From Roseobacter sp. CCS2 (GTDB lineage: Bacteria > Pseudomonadota > Alphaproteobacteria > Rhodobacterales > Rhodobacteraceae): a DNA stretch of 64,000 nucleotides. The notes under the pieces were generated by a model. That model was not told the origin of the DNA. It did not search any database and saw only the letters and a list, made by a program, of their open reading frames with translations. The first letter of the stretch is position 1. Every line of letters begins with the position of its first letter. Both the position numbers and the translations under genes were made by a program. Shown piece after piece: positions 1 through 8,125 of the stretch. The stretch is taken from contig NZ_AAYB01000001.1 of assembly GCF_000169435.1 (NCBI RefSeq), forward strand, positions 620,001-684,000, in the 5' to 3' direction.

Positions 1-80
1 TTCTGCTTTTGTTGTGAAAGGTCTATCGGTGCGCCGTGCAAAGGCGCTTGTGCAAATGTGCAGGTTTTGTGCAGAGGTTC

Positions 81-764
81 TTAGACCGCAGCAGCAGCCC
101 GGATCGCGCGGATGTTGTCGCCATAAGGGGCCGGATCGGTCACAGACCCGCCGCGAAACACCGCAGAGCCTGCCACAAGAACATCCGCCCCGGCCGCGGC
201 AACCAAGGGTGCGGTCGCAGGATCGACCCCGCCATCAATTTCGATATGAATGGGTCGGTCCCCGATCATCGCGCGTAACTCGCGGACCTTTTCGATCTGA
301 CTATAAATGAACTTTTGCCCCCCAAAGCCGGGGTTCACTGTCATCACGCAAACCAGATCAACCATGTCCAGCAGCATCTCAACCGATGCGGCTGGCGTGC
401 CAGGGTTCAGCGCGACACCGGCCTTGGCCCCTGCCCCACGGATTGCCTGCAAGGTGCGGTGAATATGTGGACCAGCCTCAACATGGGCGGTGATCACATC
501 GGCACCGGCTTTGGCAAACCCTTCAATATAGGGATCAACCGGGGCAATCATCAGATGCACATCCATCACGCCTTTGATGTGAGGGCGGATCGCAGCACAG
601 GTCGCAGGGCCAAAGGTGATGTTGGGCACAAAGTGGCCATCCATGACATCCACATGCACCCAGTCAGCGCCCTGCGCCTCAATCGCTTCGCATTCCGCGC
701 CAAAGTTGGCGAAATCTGCGGATAGGATGGATGGGGCAATCTTGATGGAACGGTCAAATGACAT
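81..764 (-). CDS. rpe: Ribulose-phosphate 3-epimerase
   Basis: Interconverts D-ribulose 5-phosphate and D-xylulose 5-phosphate in the pentose phosphate and Calvin pathways (cytosolic TIM barrel). The 227-aa product opens with the family signature [14 protein letters not shown], then has the metal/acid residues in [17 protein letters not shown], a central HLMI segment and the C-terminal [12 protein letters not shown] phosphate-binding stretch. I chose the ATG at 764, not the longer in-frame start at 830, because the family begins just before the PSIL motif and AGGTGCC lies upstream. It is full length for the family. It is divergent from the plus-strand genes that follow. Function is secure from the motifs. 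Confidence 0.95.
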   Translation of the reverse strand: MSFDRSIKIAPSILSADFANFGAECEAIEAQGADWVHVDVMDGHFVPNITFGPATCAAIRPHIKGVMDVHLMIAPVDPYIEGFAKAGADVITAHVEAGPHIHRTLQAIRGAGAKAGVALNPGTPAASVEMLLDMVDLVCVMTVNPGFGGQKFIYSQIEKVRELRAMIGDRPIHIEIDGGVDPATAPLVAAAGADVLVAGSAVFRGGSVTDPAPYGDNIRAIRAAAAV

Positions 765-885
765 GAGGGCACCTTTGTAGCAGCTAAAGGGGCCATAGCA
801 TGATGACACAAGGGTTCGGAATACCCGCATTACCCAAAATGCAGACGACTTGCATCGTTCTGCTATATTGTGAGGACAATTTTCG

Positions 886-1079
886 ATGAATATGCTCTTT
901 CTTTCTCTAACAGTGATGATTATCGGCGTTGTGGCGGTGCTGGCTTTTCAGGCATCTTGAACGCCGCGCTGATCATCGACACGAGCTGTCTGCTGGGGTT
1001 AGCAACCCAAAAGATCAGCATTGCGCGTATGACATCCATCGTCTTGGTCGCAATCGGCGTCATTCTGTCATACCGATAA
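886..1079 (+). pseudogene. Collapsed remnant of a YdcZ/DUF606 (DMT-type) transporter
   Basis: An ATG at 886 opens a frame reading [18 protein letters not shown], a typical first membrane helix of YdcZ-type small DMT transporters, but it stops at 958-960. In the next frame, from about 965 to the TAA at 1077-1079, the sequence reads LIIDTSCLLGLATQKISIAR followed by MTSIVLVAIGVILSYR. This matches the family's last helices (a conserved Asp, then Q-x-[IL]-S-x-x-R and a final helix). About 80-100 middle residues are missing and the two ends are frameshifted, so I read this as an internally deleted gene. The family call rests on remembered motif patterns and the ends are short. Confidence 0.5.
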
Positions 1080-1120
1080 ATTCGTGCTGCAATGCAGCAA
1101 TTCATGTGTTATTCGGATGT

Positions 1121-1954
1121 ATGGTTCAGAAATTGCTTTATAAAGATATCCTGCAACCGGGCAGACAAGTGCGCCTGACGCGTGCGACTTTGACCCCTGC
1201 ACGTCCGAAGTCCCTGCATGATCACGACTTTTTTGAACTGTTTTGGGTGCTAAACGGCACTATTCGGCACCATCTGACCAGCGGGGCCGAGACATTGAAG
1301 GAAGGTAGCGTCGTTTTCATCCGCCCAGGTCAGGAACATGCGCTACAAGGGCGCGGCGAACACGCACTTGTTGTTTCGCTCTGCATTCATCCTGATACGG
1401 TTAAATCGCTCGCCAAGCGCCACCCCAACTTGAAAGGTCATCTTTTTTGGTCACACGGTGACCCGGTCAAGGCACACCGTGACATCAGGCAAATGACCGC
1501 ATTGAACCAAGGTGCGGTTCAACTTGAAAACAGCCCCTGCGATACGCTCGCAACAGAGGCATTTTTATTGCCTTTATGTGCCGAACTGACCGCCGCCAGC
1601 TTTGCGGAAGACGTTCCCGTTTGGCTGGCGAATGCTTGCGCGGCGGCTAAATCGCCTGATGTGTTCCGTGATGGCTCTGCCGGTTTGGTCGCAATCGCTG
1701 GCAAGGCGCACTCTCATGTCAGTCGGATGATGCGCAAGCACCTGGGGCAAACGCCGTCTGATTACGTGAACAATATACGCATGCAGCACGCGGCCCGGGC
1801 ACTGACCACAGACGATCAGGCCATCAGCGAAATTGCTGCCGATTGCGGCATTCCCAACATGTCACATTTCCATAAACTCTTTCGGGCGGCGTATGGCCTG
1901 ACACCACTGCAATACCGGCAAAAATTCCAACGGCAGGTTGCCCAACCAACCTAA
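1121..1954 (+). CDS. AraC-family transcriptional regulator with N-terminal cupin
   Basis: DNA-binding regulator of 277 aa. The N-terminal half is a cupin-type sensor: HDHDFFELFWVLNGTIRHH, then LKEGSVVFIRPGQEHAL, which places the metal/ligand-binding His residues as in ChbR-like proteins. The C-terminal ~100 residues form two helix-turn-helix units, ending in the family signature around ISEIAADCGIPNMSHFHKLF and YGLTPLQYR. I use the ATG at 1121 because the frame upstream of it is non-coding in character and overlaps the transporter remnant. It lies 99 bases before deoC on the same strand and may control the deoC-aldehyde dehydrogenase pair. The ligand is unknown. Confidence 0.85.
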   Translation: MVQKLLYKDILQPGRQVRLTRATLTPARPKSLHDHDFFELFWVLNGTIRHHLTSGAETLKEGSVVFIRPGQEHALQGRGEHALVVSLCIHPDTVKSLAKRHPNLKGHLFWSHGDPVKAHRDIRQMTALNQGAVQLENSPCDTLATEAFLLPLCAELTAASFAEDVPVWLANACAAAKSPDVFRDGSAGLVAIAGKAHSHVSRMMRKHLGQTPSDYVNNIRMQHAARALTTDDQAISEIAADCGIPNMSHFHKLFRAAYGLTPLQYRQKFQRQVAQPT

Positions 1955-2053
1955 GGGACGCGACGGCACACGACATAGTATTTGACCAAACGGTCAAAAC
2001 TTGCCAAGAGAGGCCCAAAGTGCCACCCTTACACGGCACCGCAGGAGGCCACC

Positions 2054-3049
2054 TTGCAAACCACGCAGTCCCCCACTTTGACGGCCACTCAGTTGCCGCA
2101 AGTCCATCTACCACGCAACCAAGGCATGCCGCTTGATCTTGATTGGGTCATGGCAGTGCAAGCCAATACATCTGCGATTGAACGGCGGGCGAAAACACTG
2201 CCGGGGCGGCGCAGCGTAAAAAAGGACTATCAGGCCGCATGGCTTTGCAAGGCGATCAGCCTGATGGACCTGACAACGCTTTCGGGTGACGACAGCGAAG
2301 GGCGCGTCCGGCGGCTCTGCGCTAAAGCGCGCCAGCCGGTGTCCAAGTCGCTCCTAGACGCTTTGGACATGGAAGGCCTGACGACCGGGGCCGTGTGCGT
2401 TTATCATGACATGGTGCCGACGGCAGTTGATGCGCTGCAAGGGACCAGTATTCCGGTCGCCGCTGTTTCCACCGGCTTTCCCGCAGGCTTGTCCCCTTTC
2501 CATCAGCGCATCGCCGAAATCGGCGAAAGCGTTGCAGCGGGTGCGCAAGAGATCGACATTGTCATCAGCCGCCGCCATGTGCTGACCGGAAACTGGCAGG
2601 CGCTTTATGATGAGATGAAGGAAATGCGCGCGGCCTGCGGCGACGCCCATGTCAAAGCAATCCTTGCCACTGGTGAACTTGGCACGTTGCGCAACGTCGC
2701 CCGCGCATCACTGGTCTGCATGATGGCCGGGGCAGATTTCATTAAAACATCCACGGGTAAAGAACCGATCAATGCCACCCTGCCCGTCACCCTGACCATG
2801 ATCCGCGCAATCCGCGATTATGAGGATCGGACCGGTGCGAAGGTCGGCTACAAACCGGCAGGCGGGATCAGCAAAGCCAAAGACGCGCTGGTCTATCTGG
2901 CAATGATCAAAGACGAGCTTGGCGACCGCTGGCTGCAACCTGACCTTTTCCGTTTTGGCGCGTCCAGTCTGCTGGGTGATATCGAACGGCAACTCGAACA
3001 TCACGTCACCGGGGCCTATTCGGCCTCATGGCGGCACGCGATTGGATAA
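2054..3049 (+). CDS. deoC: Deoxyribose-phosphate aldolase
   Basis: Cleaves 2-deoxy-D-ribose 5-phosphate to glyceraldehyde 3-phosphate and acetaldehyde. The 331-aa protein carries the Schiff-base lysine in DFIKTSTGKEPINATL and the second active-site lysine in KVGYKPAGGISKAKDAL. The N-terminal extension (NTSAIERRAKTLPGRRSVKK) is typical of the long bacterial/eukaryotic DeoC type. I chose the TTG at 2054, not the ATG at 1982, because a perfect AGGAGG sits at 2043-2048 with 5-base spacing, and because homologues start near the ATQLPQ segment. The next gene begins 3 bases after the stop, so acetaldehyde production and oxidation are probably co-expressed. Confidence 0.93.
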   Translation: MQTTQSPTLTATQLPQVHLPRNQGMPLDLDWVMAVQANTSAIERRAKTLPGRRSVKKDYQAAWLCKAISLMDLTTLSGDDSEGRVRRLCAKARQPVSKSLLDALDMEGLTTGAVCVYHDMVPTAVDALQGTSIPVAAVSTGFPAGLSPFHQRIAEIGESVAAGAQEIDIVISRRHVLTGNWQALYDEMKEMRAACGDAHVKAILATGELGTLRNVARASLVCMMAGADFIKTSTGKEPINATLPVTLTMIRAIRDYEDRTGAKVGYKPAGGISKAKDALVYLAMIKDELGDRWLQPDLFRFGASSLLGDIERQLEHHVTGAYSASWRHAIG

Positions 3050-3052
3050 GCC

Positions 3053-5371
3053 ATGACAATCAAAGAAATCTTCGACACCATGGACTATGGCCCCGCCCCT
3101 GAAAGCAGCGCCGAGGCGCTGAAATGGCTGGCTGATCGTGGCGGCATCGCGGGCCATTATATCAACGGCAAATGGGGCCCGCTGCGCGATGACTTCGCGT
3201 CCAACAATCCCGCCACCGGTGAAAAGCTGGCAGGGGTGACCAAAGGGACCGCCGACGAAATCGCAACCGCCGTCGCTGCCGCACGCAAGGCCCAACCCGC
3301 ATGGGCCAAGTCAGGCCACAAACGCGCCCGTGTCCTCTATGCGATCGCACGGCTAATGCAGAAACACAGCCGCCTGCTGGCGGTGATGGAGACGCTCGAC
3401 AACGGCAAACCCATCCGCGAAAGCCGCGATATCGACGTGCCATTAGCAATCCGGCATTTCTACCATCACGCAGGCTTTGCCCAGTTGATGAAAGCCGAAC
3501 TGCCAGAGCGTGAAGCTTTGGGTGTCTGCGGCCAAATCATCCCGTGGAACTTCCCCTTGCTGATGCTGGCATGGAAAATCGCGCCCGCATTGGCAATGGG
3601 GAACACGGTCGTGTTGAAACCTGCCGAATACACATCGCTTTCAGCAATGATATTCGCCGAAATCTGCACTGAAGCGGGCGTGCCGCCCGGTGTCGTCAAT
3701 ATCGTCACAGGCGACGGCGAAACAGGTGCCGCGCTTGTCGACGCCGATGTCGACAAAATCGCCTTTACCGGGTCCACCGAAGTGGGCCGCAAAATCCGCG
3801 AAGCAACGGCCGGATCGGGCAAGGCCCTTTCACTCGAATTGGGCGGCAAATCCCCCTACATTGTGTTCGAAGATGCAGACATCGACAGCGCGGTTGAGGG
3901 CCTCGTCGATGCGATCTGGTTCAACCAAGGCCAGGTGTGCTGCGCCGGGTCGCGCCTGCTGGTCCAAGAAGGTATTGCAGATCGGTTCTACACCAAACTT
4001 AAAACCCGCATGGATGGGCTGCGCATCGGCGACCCTTTGGACAAATGCATCGACGTGGGCGCCATCGTGGACCCGGTTCAGCTGGATCAGATCACCAAAA
4101 TGGTCAACGCCAATACCGAAGGCGAAACCTATCAAATCAAAGCGCCCGAAGGCTGCTTTTATCCACCAACGCTGATCACCGGCCTGTCGCCAGCATCCAC
4201 ACTGATGCAGGAAGAAGTCTTCGGCCCAGTCTTGGCCGCGACAACCTTCCGCACACCTGCTGAAGCGGTCGAAATCGCCAACAACACCCGCTATGGGCTG
4301 GCCGCTTCTGTCTGGTCTGAAAACATCAACCTCGCGCTGAATATCGCCCCAAAACTGGCGTCCGGCATTGTTTGGGTGAACGGCACCAATATGATGGACG
4401 CCGCCGCCGGTTTCGGCGGCGTGCGCGAAAGCGGGTTCGGGCGCGAAGGTGGTTGGGAAGGGCTGGCTGGCTATACCAAACCCAAAGGCACGGCCAAACC
4501 GCTTAAGAAAATCGACGCTTTCACAACCGACGACGGCCACCCCGCCGACCCGCTGGATCGCACCGCGAAACTGTATATCGGTGGCAAACAGGCGCGGCCC
4601 GACGGCGGCTATTCAACGCCTGTCTACAGCCCCCGCGGCAAGCTGCTTGGTCACGCATCCACCGCCAATCGCAAGGATATCCGCAACGCGGTCGAGGCCT
4701 GTAACGCCGCCAAAGGATGGTCCAAAACCACCGGGCATCTGCGGGCACAAATCCTCTATTATATTGCTGAAAACCTGTCCGCCCGCGCTGACGAATTTGC
4801 AACGCGCATTAACCAGATGACCGGCGGGCGTAGCGGCGCGGATGAGGTGGAAACATCCATCCGCACGCTATTTACCTATGCCGCATGGGCTGACAAATAT
4901 GACGGTCAGGCACACGGCGTCCCGATCCGCGGTGTCGCACTCGCCATGAAAGAACCTGTCGGCAACATCGGCATCCTGTGCGACGATGCAGCCCCACTTG
5001 CCGGGCTTATCAACGCCATGGCCCCCGCCATTGCGATGGGCAATCGCGTGGTCCTTACGGCCAGCGAATCTTTCCCACTTGCCGCAACGGACTTTTATCA
5101 GGTCTTGGAAACATCCGATGTGCCAGCAGGCGTCGTCAACATCATCACCGGCAGCCATGCAGAGCTGGCACCCACGATGGCCAAACACCTCGACATCGAG
5201 GCAGTCTGGTCTTTCTCCAGCACTGACCTCAGCGCCGCGATCGAAAAAGCCAGCGCAGGCAACCTCAAGCGCACATGGGTGAACAATGGTATGGCTATCA
5301 CACCTTCAACTGCTGACTATCTTGCAGCCAGCACGGAAGTAAAAAACATCTGGATACCTTACGGCGAATAA
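3053..5371 (+). CDS. Two-domain aldehyde dehydrogenase (ALDH16 type)
   Basis: NAD(P)-dependent aldehyde dehydrogenase of 772 aa, about 280 residues longer than ordinary ALDHs. Residues ~30-500 are a complete catalytic domain, with IIPWNFPLLM, FTGSTEVG, the general base Glu262 in LELGGKSP and the catalytic Cys296 in NQGQVCCAGSR. Residues ~505-772 repeat an ALDH-like fold (LYIGGK, YSPRGKLLGHAS, VGNIGILCDDAAPLAGLI, GNRVVLTAS) but have no catalytic Cys. This full-plus-pseudo-domain architecture is that of ALDH16. It sits 3 bases after deoC, which suggests oxidation of the acetaldehyde released by DeoC, although ALDH16 substrates are poorly defined in the family. Confidence 0.92.
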   Translation: MTIKEIFDTMDYGPAPESSAEALKWLADRGGIAGHYINGKWGPLRDDFASNNPATGEKLAGVTKGTADEIATAVAAARKAQPAWAKSGHKRARVLYAIARLMQKHSRLLAVMETLDNGKPIRESRDIDVPLAIRHFYHHAGFAQLMKAELPEREALGVCGQIIPWNFPLLMLAWKIAPALAMGNTVVLKPAEYTSLSAMIFAEICTEAGVPPGVVNIVTGDGETGAALVDADVDKIAFTGSTEVGRKIREATAGSGKALSLELGGKSPYIVFEDADIDSAVEGLVDAIWFNQGQVCCAGSRLLVQEGIADRFYTKLKTRMDGLRIGDPLDKCIDVGAIVDPVQLDQITKMVNANTEGETYQIKAPEGCFYPPTLITGLSPASTLMQEEVFGPVLAATTFRTPAEAVEIANNTRYGLAASVWSENINLALNIAPKLASGIVWVNGTNMMDAAAGFGGVRESGFGREGGWEGLAGYTKPKGTAKPLKKIDAFTTDDGHPADPLDRTAKLYIGGKQARPDGGYSTPVYSPRGKLLGHASTANRKDIRNAVEACNAAKGWSKTTGHLRAQILYYIAENLSARADEFATRINQMTGGRSGADEVETSIRTLFTYAAWADKYDGQAHGVPIRGVALAMKEPVGNIGILCDDAAPLAGLINAMAPAIAMGNRVVLTASESFPLAATDFYQVLETSDVPAGVVNIITGSHAELAPTMAKHLDIEAVWSFSSTDLSAAIEKASAGNLKRTWVNNGMAITPSTADYLAASTEVKNIWIPYGE

Positions 5372-5380
5372 ACCTTTCAC

Positions 5381-5433
5381 CTTCTCATGTTCCCAAATAC
5401 CTCGGGGGAGCCGAAGGCGGGGGCAGCGCCCCC
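5381..5433. repeat. Intergenic repeat copy A with GC-rich hairpin
   Basis: This begins CTTCTCATGTTCCCAAATAC and shares its first ~23 bases, with few changes, with copies at 10080 and 37188. Here the tail is different: a 6-bp GC stem (5419-5424 with 5428-5433, three-base loop). It lies between the convergent aldehyde dehydrogenase and DUF1523 genes. The hairpin lacks a T-run, so a terminator role is possible but unsupported. Confidence 0.7.
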
Positions 5434-5442
5434 ATATGACGG

Positions 5443-6141
5443 TCAGTCGATGGGGCGGTTTTTGTTTTTGTCCCGCCACGTCCCAAACCAACGGGACATG
5501 CGCCCCTTACGCTCGGCCACATCCGCCTGCACCTCGTCAATCTGGTGGCCTGCGGCATCCAGCAATGGATCAACCGACCGTTCGCGAAACTGCCGCCACA
5601 TCGCGCGAATGAACAAGATCGCCGCCATCAGGAAAATGAAGAAAAAGATATTGAACCACGGAATAATCGTGACGTGTGGCCCCGCGACGGGACGGATCGC
5701 AATCGCATTGGGAAAGGCAGAGACATATTCATTGCGCCAGCCGTAATGGGTCATCACGGCCCATTTTGGGGTCTCAGCCGTTGACACCAAATCATCCGCT
5801 TCTGTTTGCAGGTTTGCGGTGTCAAACTTGAAATAAAACGGCCAGCCCCAGCCAGTATCCTCATTGCGATACACCATCACTTCGGTCGTTTCACGCGGGA
5901 TAAAGCCCAAGGCCCAAGTCCGCTTTTTTACCGTCTGAATGAACTGCACATCGCGGTTGACCAATGTTGCAGATTGATCGTCCGGGCGTGCCCAGAAAAT
6001 CCGTGTCCAATCATTAAGGTCCTGACGTTCCTGATACGTATTCACCACCCGAACCACATCATGCTGCGGCAACGCGTAGTGCAGCAAACTGCCCAGCACC
6101 AAAAAGACAAGAACACGGAAAATGATTTTGATCCTACGCAT
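5443..6141 (-). CDS. DUF1523-family membrane protein
   Basis: A 232-aa protein of unknown function that I recognise as the DUF1523 family, seen mainly in Rhodobacterales. It has an N-terminal membrane anchor (IIFRVLVFLVLGSLLHYAL), a large extracytoplasmic domain rich in aromatic residues (for example NDWTRIFWARPDD and TGWGWPFYFKFDTANLQ), and a second helix near residues 170-190 (IIPWFNIFFFIFLMAAILFI) followed by a basic cytoplasmic tail. I place the start at the ATG at 6141, which follows GAAGGA with good spacing. It is the last gene of an eight-gene minus-strand cluster and converges with the aldehyde dehydrogenase gene. Confidence 0.75.
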   Translation of the reverse strand: MRRIKIIFRVLVFLVLGSLLHYALPQHDVVRVVNTYQERQDLNDWTRIFWARPDDQSATLVNRDVQFIQTVKKRTWALGFIPRETTEVMVYRNEDTGWGWPFYFKFDTANLQTEADDLVSTAETPKWAVMTHYGWRNEYVSAFPNAIAIRPVAGPHVTIIPWFNIFFFIFLMAAILFIRAMWRQFRERSVDPLLDAAGHQIDEVQADVAERKGRMSRWFGTWRDKNKNRPID

Positions 6142-6151
6142 GAGCCGTCCT

Positions 6152-6427
6152 TCAGTTCGCATTAATCATATAGACGATCGTCCCAAGCACGACGGTCGGA
6201 ACAACATAAACCAGCCCAATCAGCTTAGGCCGGATAGAGGCATCATAGGACTGCAACCCCTCTGACACAAAGGCATCGCGGGCGTCGGATGTGCCATCTT
6301 CGGGGTGATTGGCTTCGTATTCATCTTCCAACCGCTCTTTACGGACAGAACGGGAATAAATCGAGACGGAGAAATAAATAACCGTCAAACCAATGAACCC
6401 AAAAATCACAAGTTTGATAAAACCCAT
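6152..6427 (-). CDS. Small two-helix membrane protein of unknown function
   Basis: A 91-aa protein with two membrane helices (about residues 2-22 and 68-88) separated by a hydrophilic, acidic linker (KERLEDEYEANHPEDGTSDA). I do not recognise a family. The start at 6427 follows GAGGAAGGCG and its first base coincides with the last base of the upstream gene, a sign of translational coupling. The short hairpin topology suggests a membrane partner for the larger cluster proteins; that is inference. Confidence 0.7.
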   Translation of the reverse strand: MGFIKLVIFGFIGLTVIYFSVSIYSRSVRKERLEDEYEANHPEDGTSDARDAFVSEGLQSYDASIRPKLIGLVYVVPTVVLGTIVYMINAN

Positions 6428-7779
6428 CAGCGCCTTCCTCTTGTCACCGCACCCCACGGCCCGACACGCGTGATCAAATCAGGTTGTCTGATCCGTGGTA
6501 TTTCTGTCATCGGGTCCTCGTGCCCGAACAACGCCTCGCGCGTACCTGCCTTATCGACTTGGTACTCGCGGTCAAGAAAATCAACGACATAAGCACGCTT
6601 TTCGTCGGACCAGTCGGCATATTTGCGGTAGAATACCTCTTTGTGGCAAATGAATAGCTGACGAATATCCAGCGGCGTCAGTTCTGCCAGCAACATATTT
6701 ACAAGGTCCGCATCCGGGTGCGCCTTGGCGCGCAATGTATAAAAATAGGCCGGATGCTCTGACGTGATGGTAGGCCAGGGCCCGTCCTCTTCGGCCCAAC
6801 GCAGCAGTGCGGCTAACCCCTGCCATGCCTCTGGCAACTGATCCGCATATTGCCGCCCCAACCGGCGCAGATCGCGACGGGTGGCACCGGCCAAATCCTC
6901 TTTCATCTCAGCCGCGACAGAGGCCACGATGAAATCCATCTTCTGATGCAAAATCGCCGCCGAATCTACGCCGCGCGCTTCCATGATCGGTTCGACCAGG
7001 TCGTTTAGCGTCAGGAATTTCGCAATTGCCGAACGGTCATCAAAATCAAAAACAAAGGGGATCGGCAGTGCGCCAATCTCATCCTTCTGTGTCGCCACAA
7101 TCGCCGCCGGATGCGCCACCCCGCGAAATACATACATTCCGCCAAAATGATCGGTCCAGAAATTCTCTTGCCCGAACGTCATCTGCCGCAGGGCCACCGG
7201 GTTACGCACCACATCGCCCGTTTTCTTGGCCATCCCGATCATGTCAGCGATCAGCACATCGTCGTACCACCCATTCGGTTCCGTCTTGAAACGATCAATC
7301 ATTGCGCCCAGTTTCTTGGCCGTCGCAACTGTGCCACTTGTCGTGTCCGCCTCAATCGCGATCTTGCGAATATTGAACAGTTTTGCAGGCGTATCCGCCA
7401 CATAGACCGAATTCACCAATTCACCCGCAACCGCATCACGCGCCGTCAGCGCAAAAAGCTCTGCCCGATTTTCTGTGATAAATTGACGTAAGATGCTGCG
7501 TGATGTCGAAAATTTCGCGTTGAGCAAAGGCGCTGTCGCCTGTTCGGTCGTCAACAATATAAACTGCCGATTGACGCCTTTATGGTTTAGGTAAAGGTCA
7601 TCCTCCAACTCATCCCCGATTTCAGGTGAGTATCCGGAAATATCAATATGGAACACTTCCTGTTCTGTTTTGAGGCCTGTAAGGTGATTAAGCGCACGAT
7701 TGTAGCGTTCTACCAAGATCGGCGAATCCACCCTGATCAGGTTCCCAAACATCAGCCCTTTTTCAATTAACCGATGCAT
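6427..7779 (-). CDS. Conserved protein of unknown function (probably DUF6638)
   Basis: A 450-aa soluble protein without a signal peptide or membrane helix. I believe it belongs to the family catalogued as DUF6638, conserved in Rhodobacterales, but I have no known function to assign. The sequence is mixed alpha/beta in the first half (FHIDISGYSPEIGDELEDDLYL, RQFILLTTEQATAPLL). The second half is helical, with conserved aromatic/charged segments (LFICHKEVFYRKYADWSDEKR). It begins 1 base after the stop of the small membrane protein upstream and overlaps the next gene by 1 base, so it is surely co-translated with membrane partners in the AAA+ cluster. Confidence 0.7.
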   Translation of the reverse strand: MHRLIEKGLMFGNLIRVDSPILVERYNRALNHLTGLKTEQEVFHIDISGYSPEIGDELEDDLYLNHKGVNRQFILLTTEQATAPLLNAKFSTSRSILRQFITENRAELFALTARDAVAGELVNSVYVADTPAKLFNIRKIAIEADTTSGTVATAKKLGAMIDRFKTEPNGWYDDVLIADMIGMAKKTGDVVRNPVALRQMTFGQENFWTDHFGGMYVFRGVAHPAAIVATQKDEIGALPIPFVFDFDDRSAIAKFLTLNDLVEPIMEARGVDSAAILHQKMDFIVASVAAEMKEDLAGATRRDLRRLGRQYADQLPEAWQGLAALLRWAEEDGPWPTITSEHPAYFYTLRAKAHPDADLVNMLLAELTPLDIRQLFICHKEVFYRKYADWSDEKRAYVVDFLDREYQVDKAGTREALFGHEDPMTEIPRIRQPDLITRVGPWGAVTRGRR

Positions 7780-7780
7780 T

Positions 7781-8125
7781 CTACCACGTTTCCTTTACCC
7801 ATTTGCGCGGCAAGCTTGCGACAGATAATACCATGATCGGCGCCCATATCAGTGCGGCGATCAGGCCCAGCCGTCCAAACAGTGCAACACTCGTGACCAC
7901 ACCCGGTTCAAGTACTTCTGCGATACTCAGCCCTTGCCAAAGGTAGAGGCAAAAGAAAAACAGCGCTGACAGAACGAAAAGTAGGATAGTCGACAGAAAC
8001 GCATTCAGCATCAGGGGCTTCACCCCTTCCGGTAAGGCACGCGCCAAAACACGCGGCACTGCAAAAGAAACAAGTCCAAGCACAAGCGCCGGCAGAAATA
8101 ATGCATCTGAAAAAAGCGTGCTCAC
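7781..8125 (-). CDS. Three-helix membrane protein of unknown function
   Basis: A 114-aa hydrophobic protein with three predicted membrane segments (about residues 8-28, 42-66 and 82-103) and short charged loops (RALPEGVKP, PRKWVKE). I recognise no family. It overlaps the end of the AAA+ ATPase gene by 4 bases (ATGA type) and is followed after 1 base by the 450-aa DUF protein. This tight coupling suggests that it anchors the ATPase complex to the cytoplasmic membrane. Confidence 0.7.
   Translation of the reverse strand: MSTLFSDALFLPALVLGLVSFAVPRVLARALPEGVKPLMLNAFLSTILLFVLSALFFFCLYLWQGLSIAEVLEPGVVTSVALFGRLGLIAALIWAPIMVLSVASLPRKWVKETW

Noticed and set aside
1-80. Short TGCA-rich stretch at the left edge
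   Set aside because: It has a few TGCA/TGCAAA repeats downstream of rpe but no hairpin or ORF that I can support.
1982-2053. N-terminal extension of DeoC from the ATG at 1982
   Set aside because: The TTG at 2054 has a perfect AGGAGG at 5-base spacing and agrees with the family N-terminus; the extension looks like translated upstream DNA.
5419-5433. Hairpin after the aldehyde dehydrogenase as a rho-independent terminator
   Set aside because: The stem is strong, but no T-run follows on either strand, and it is part of a dispersed element.
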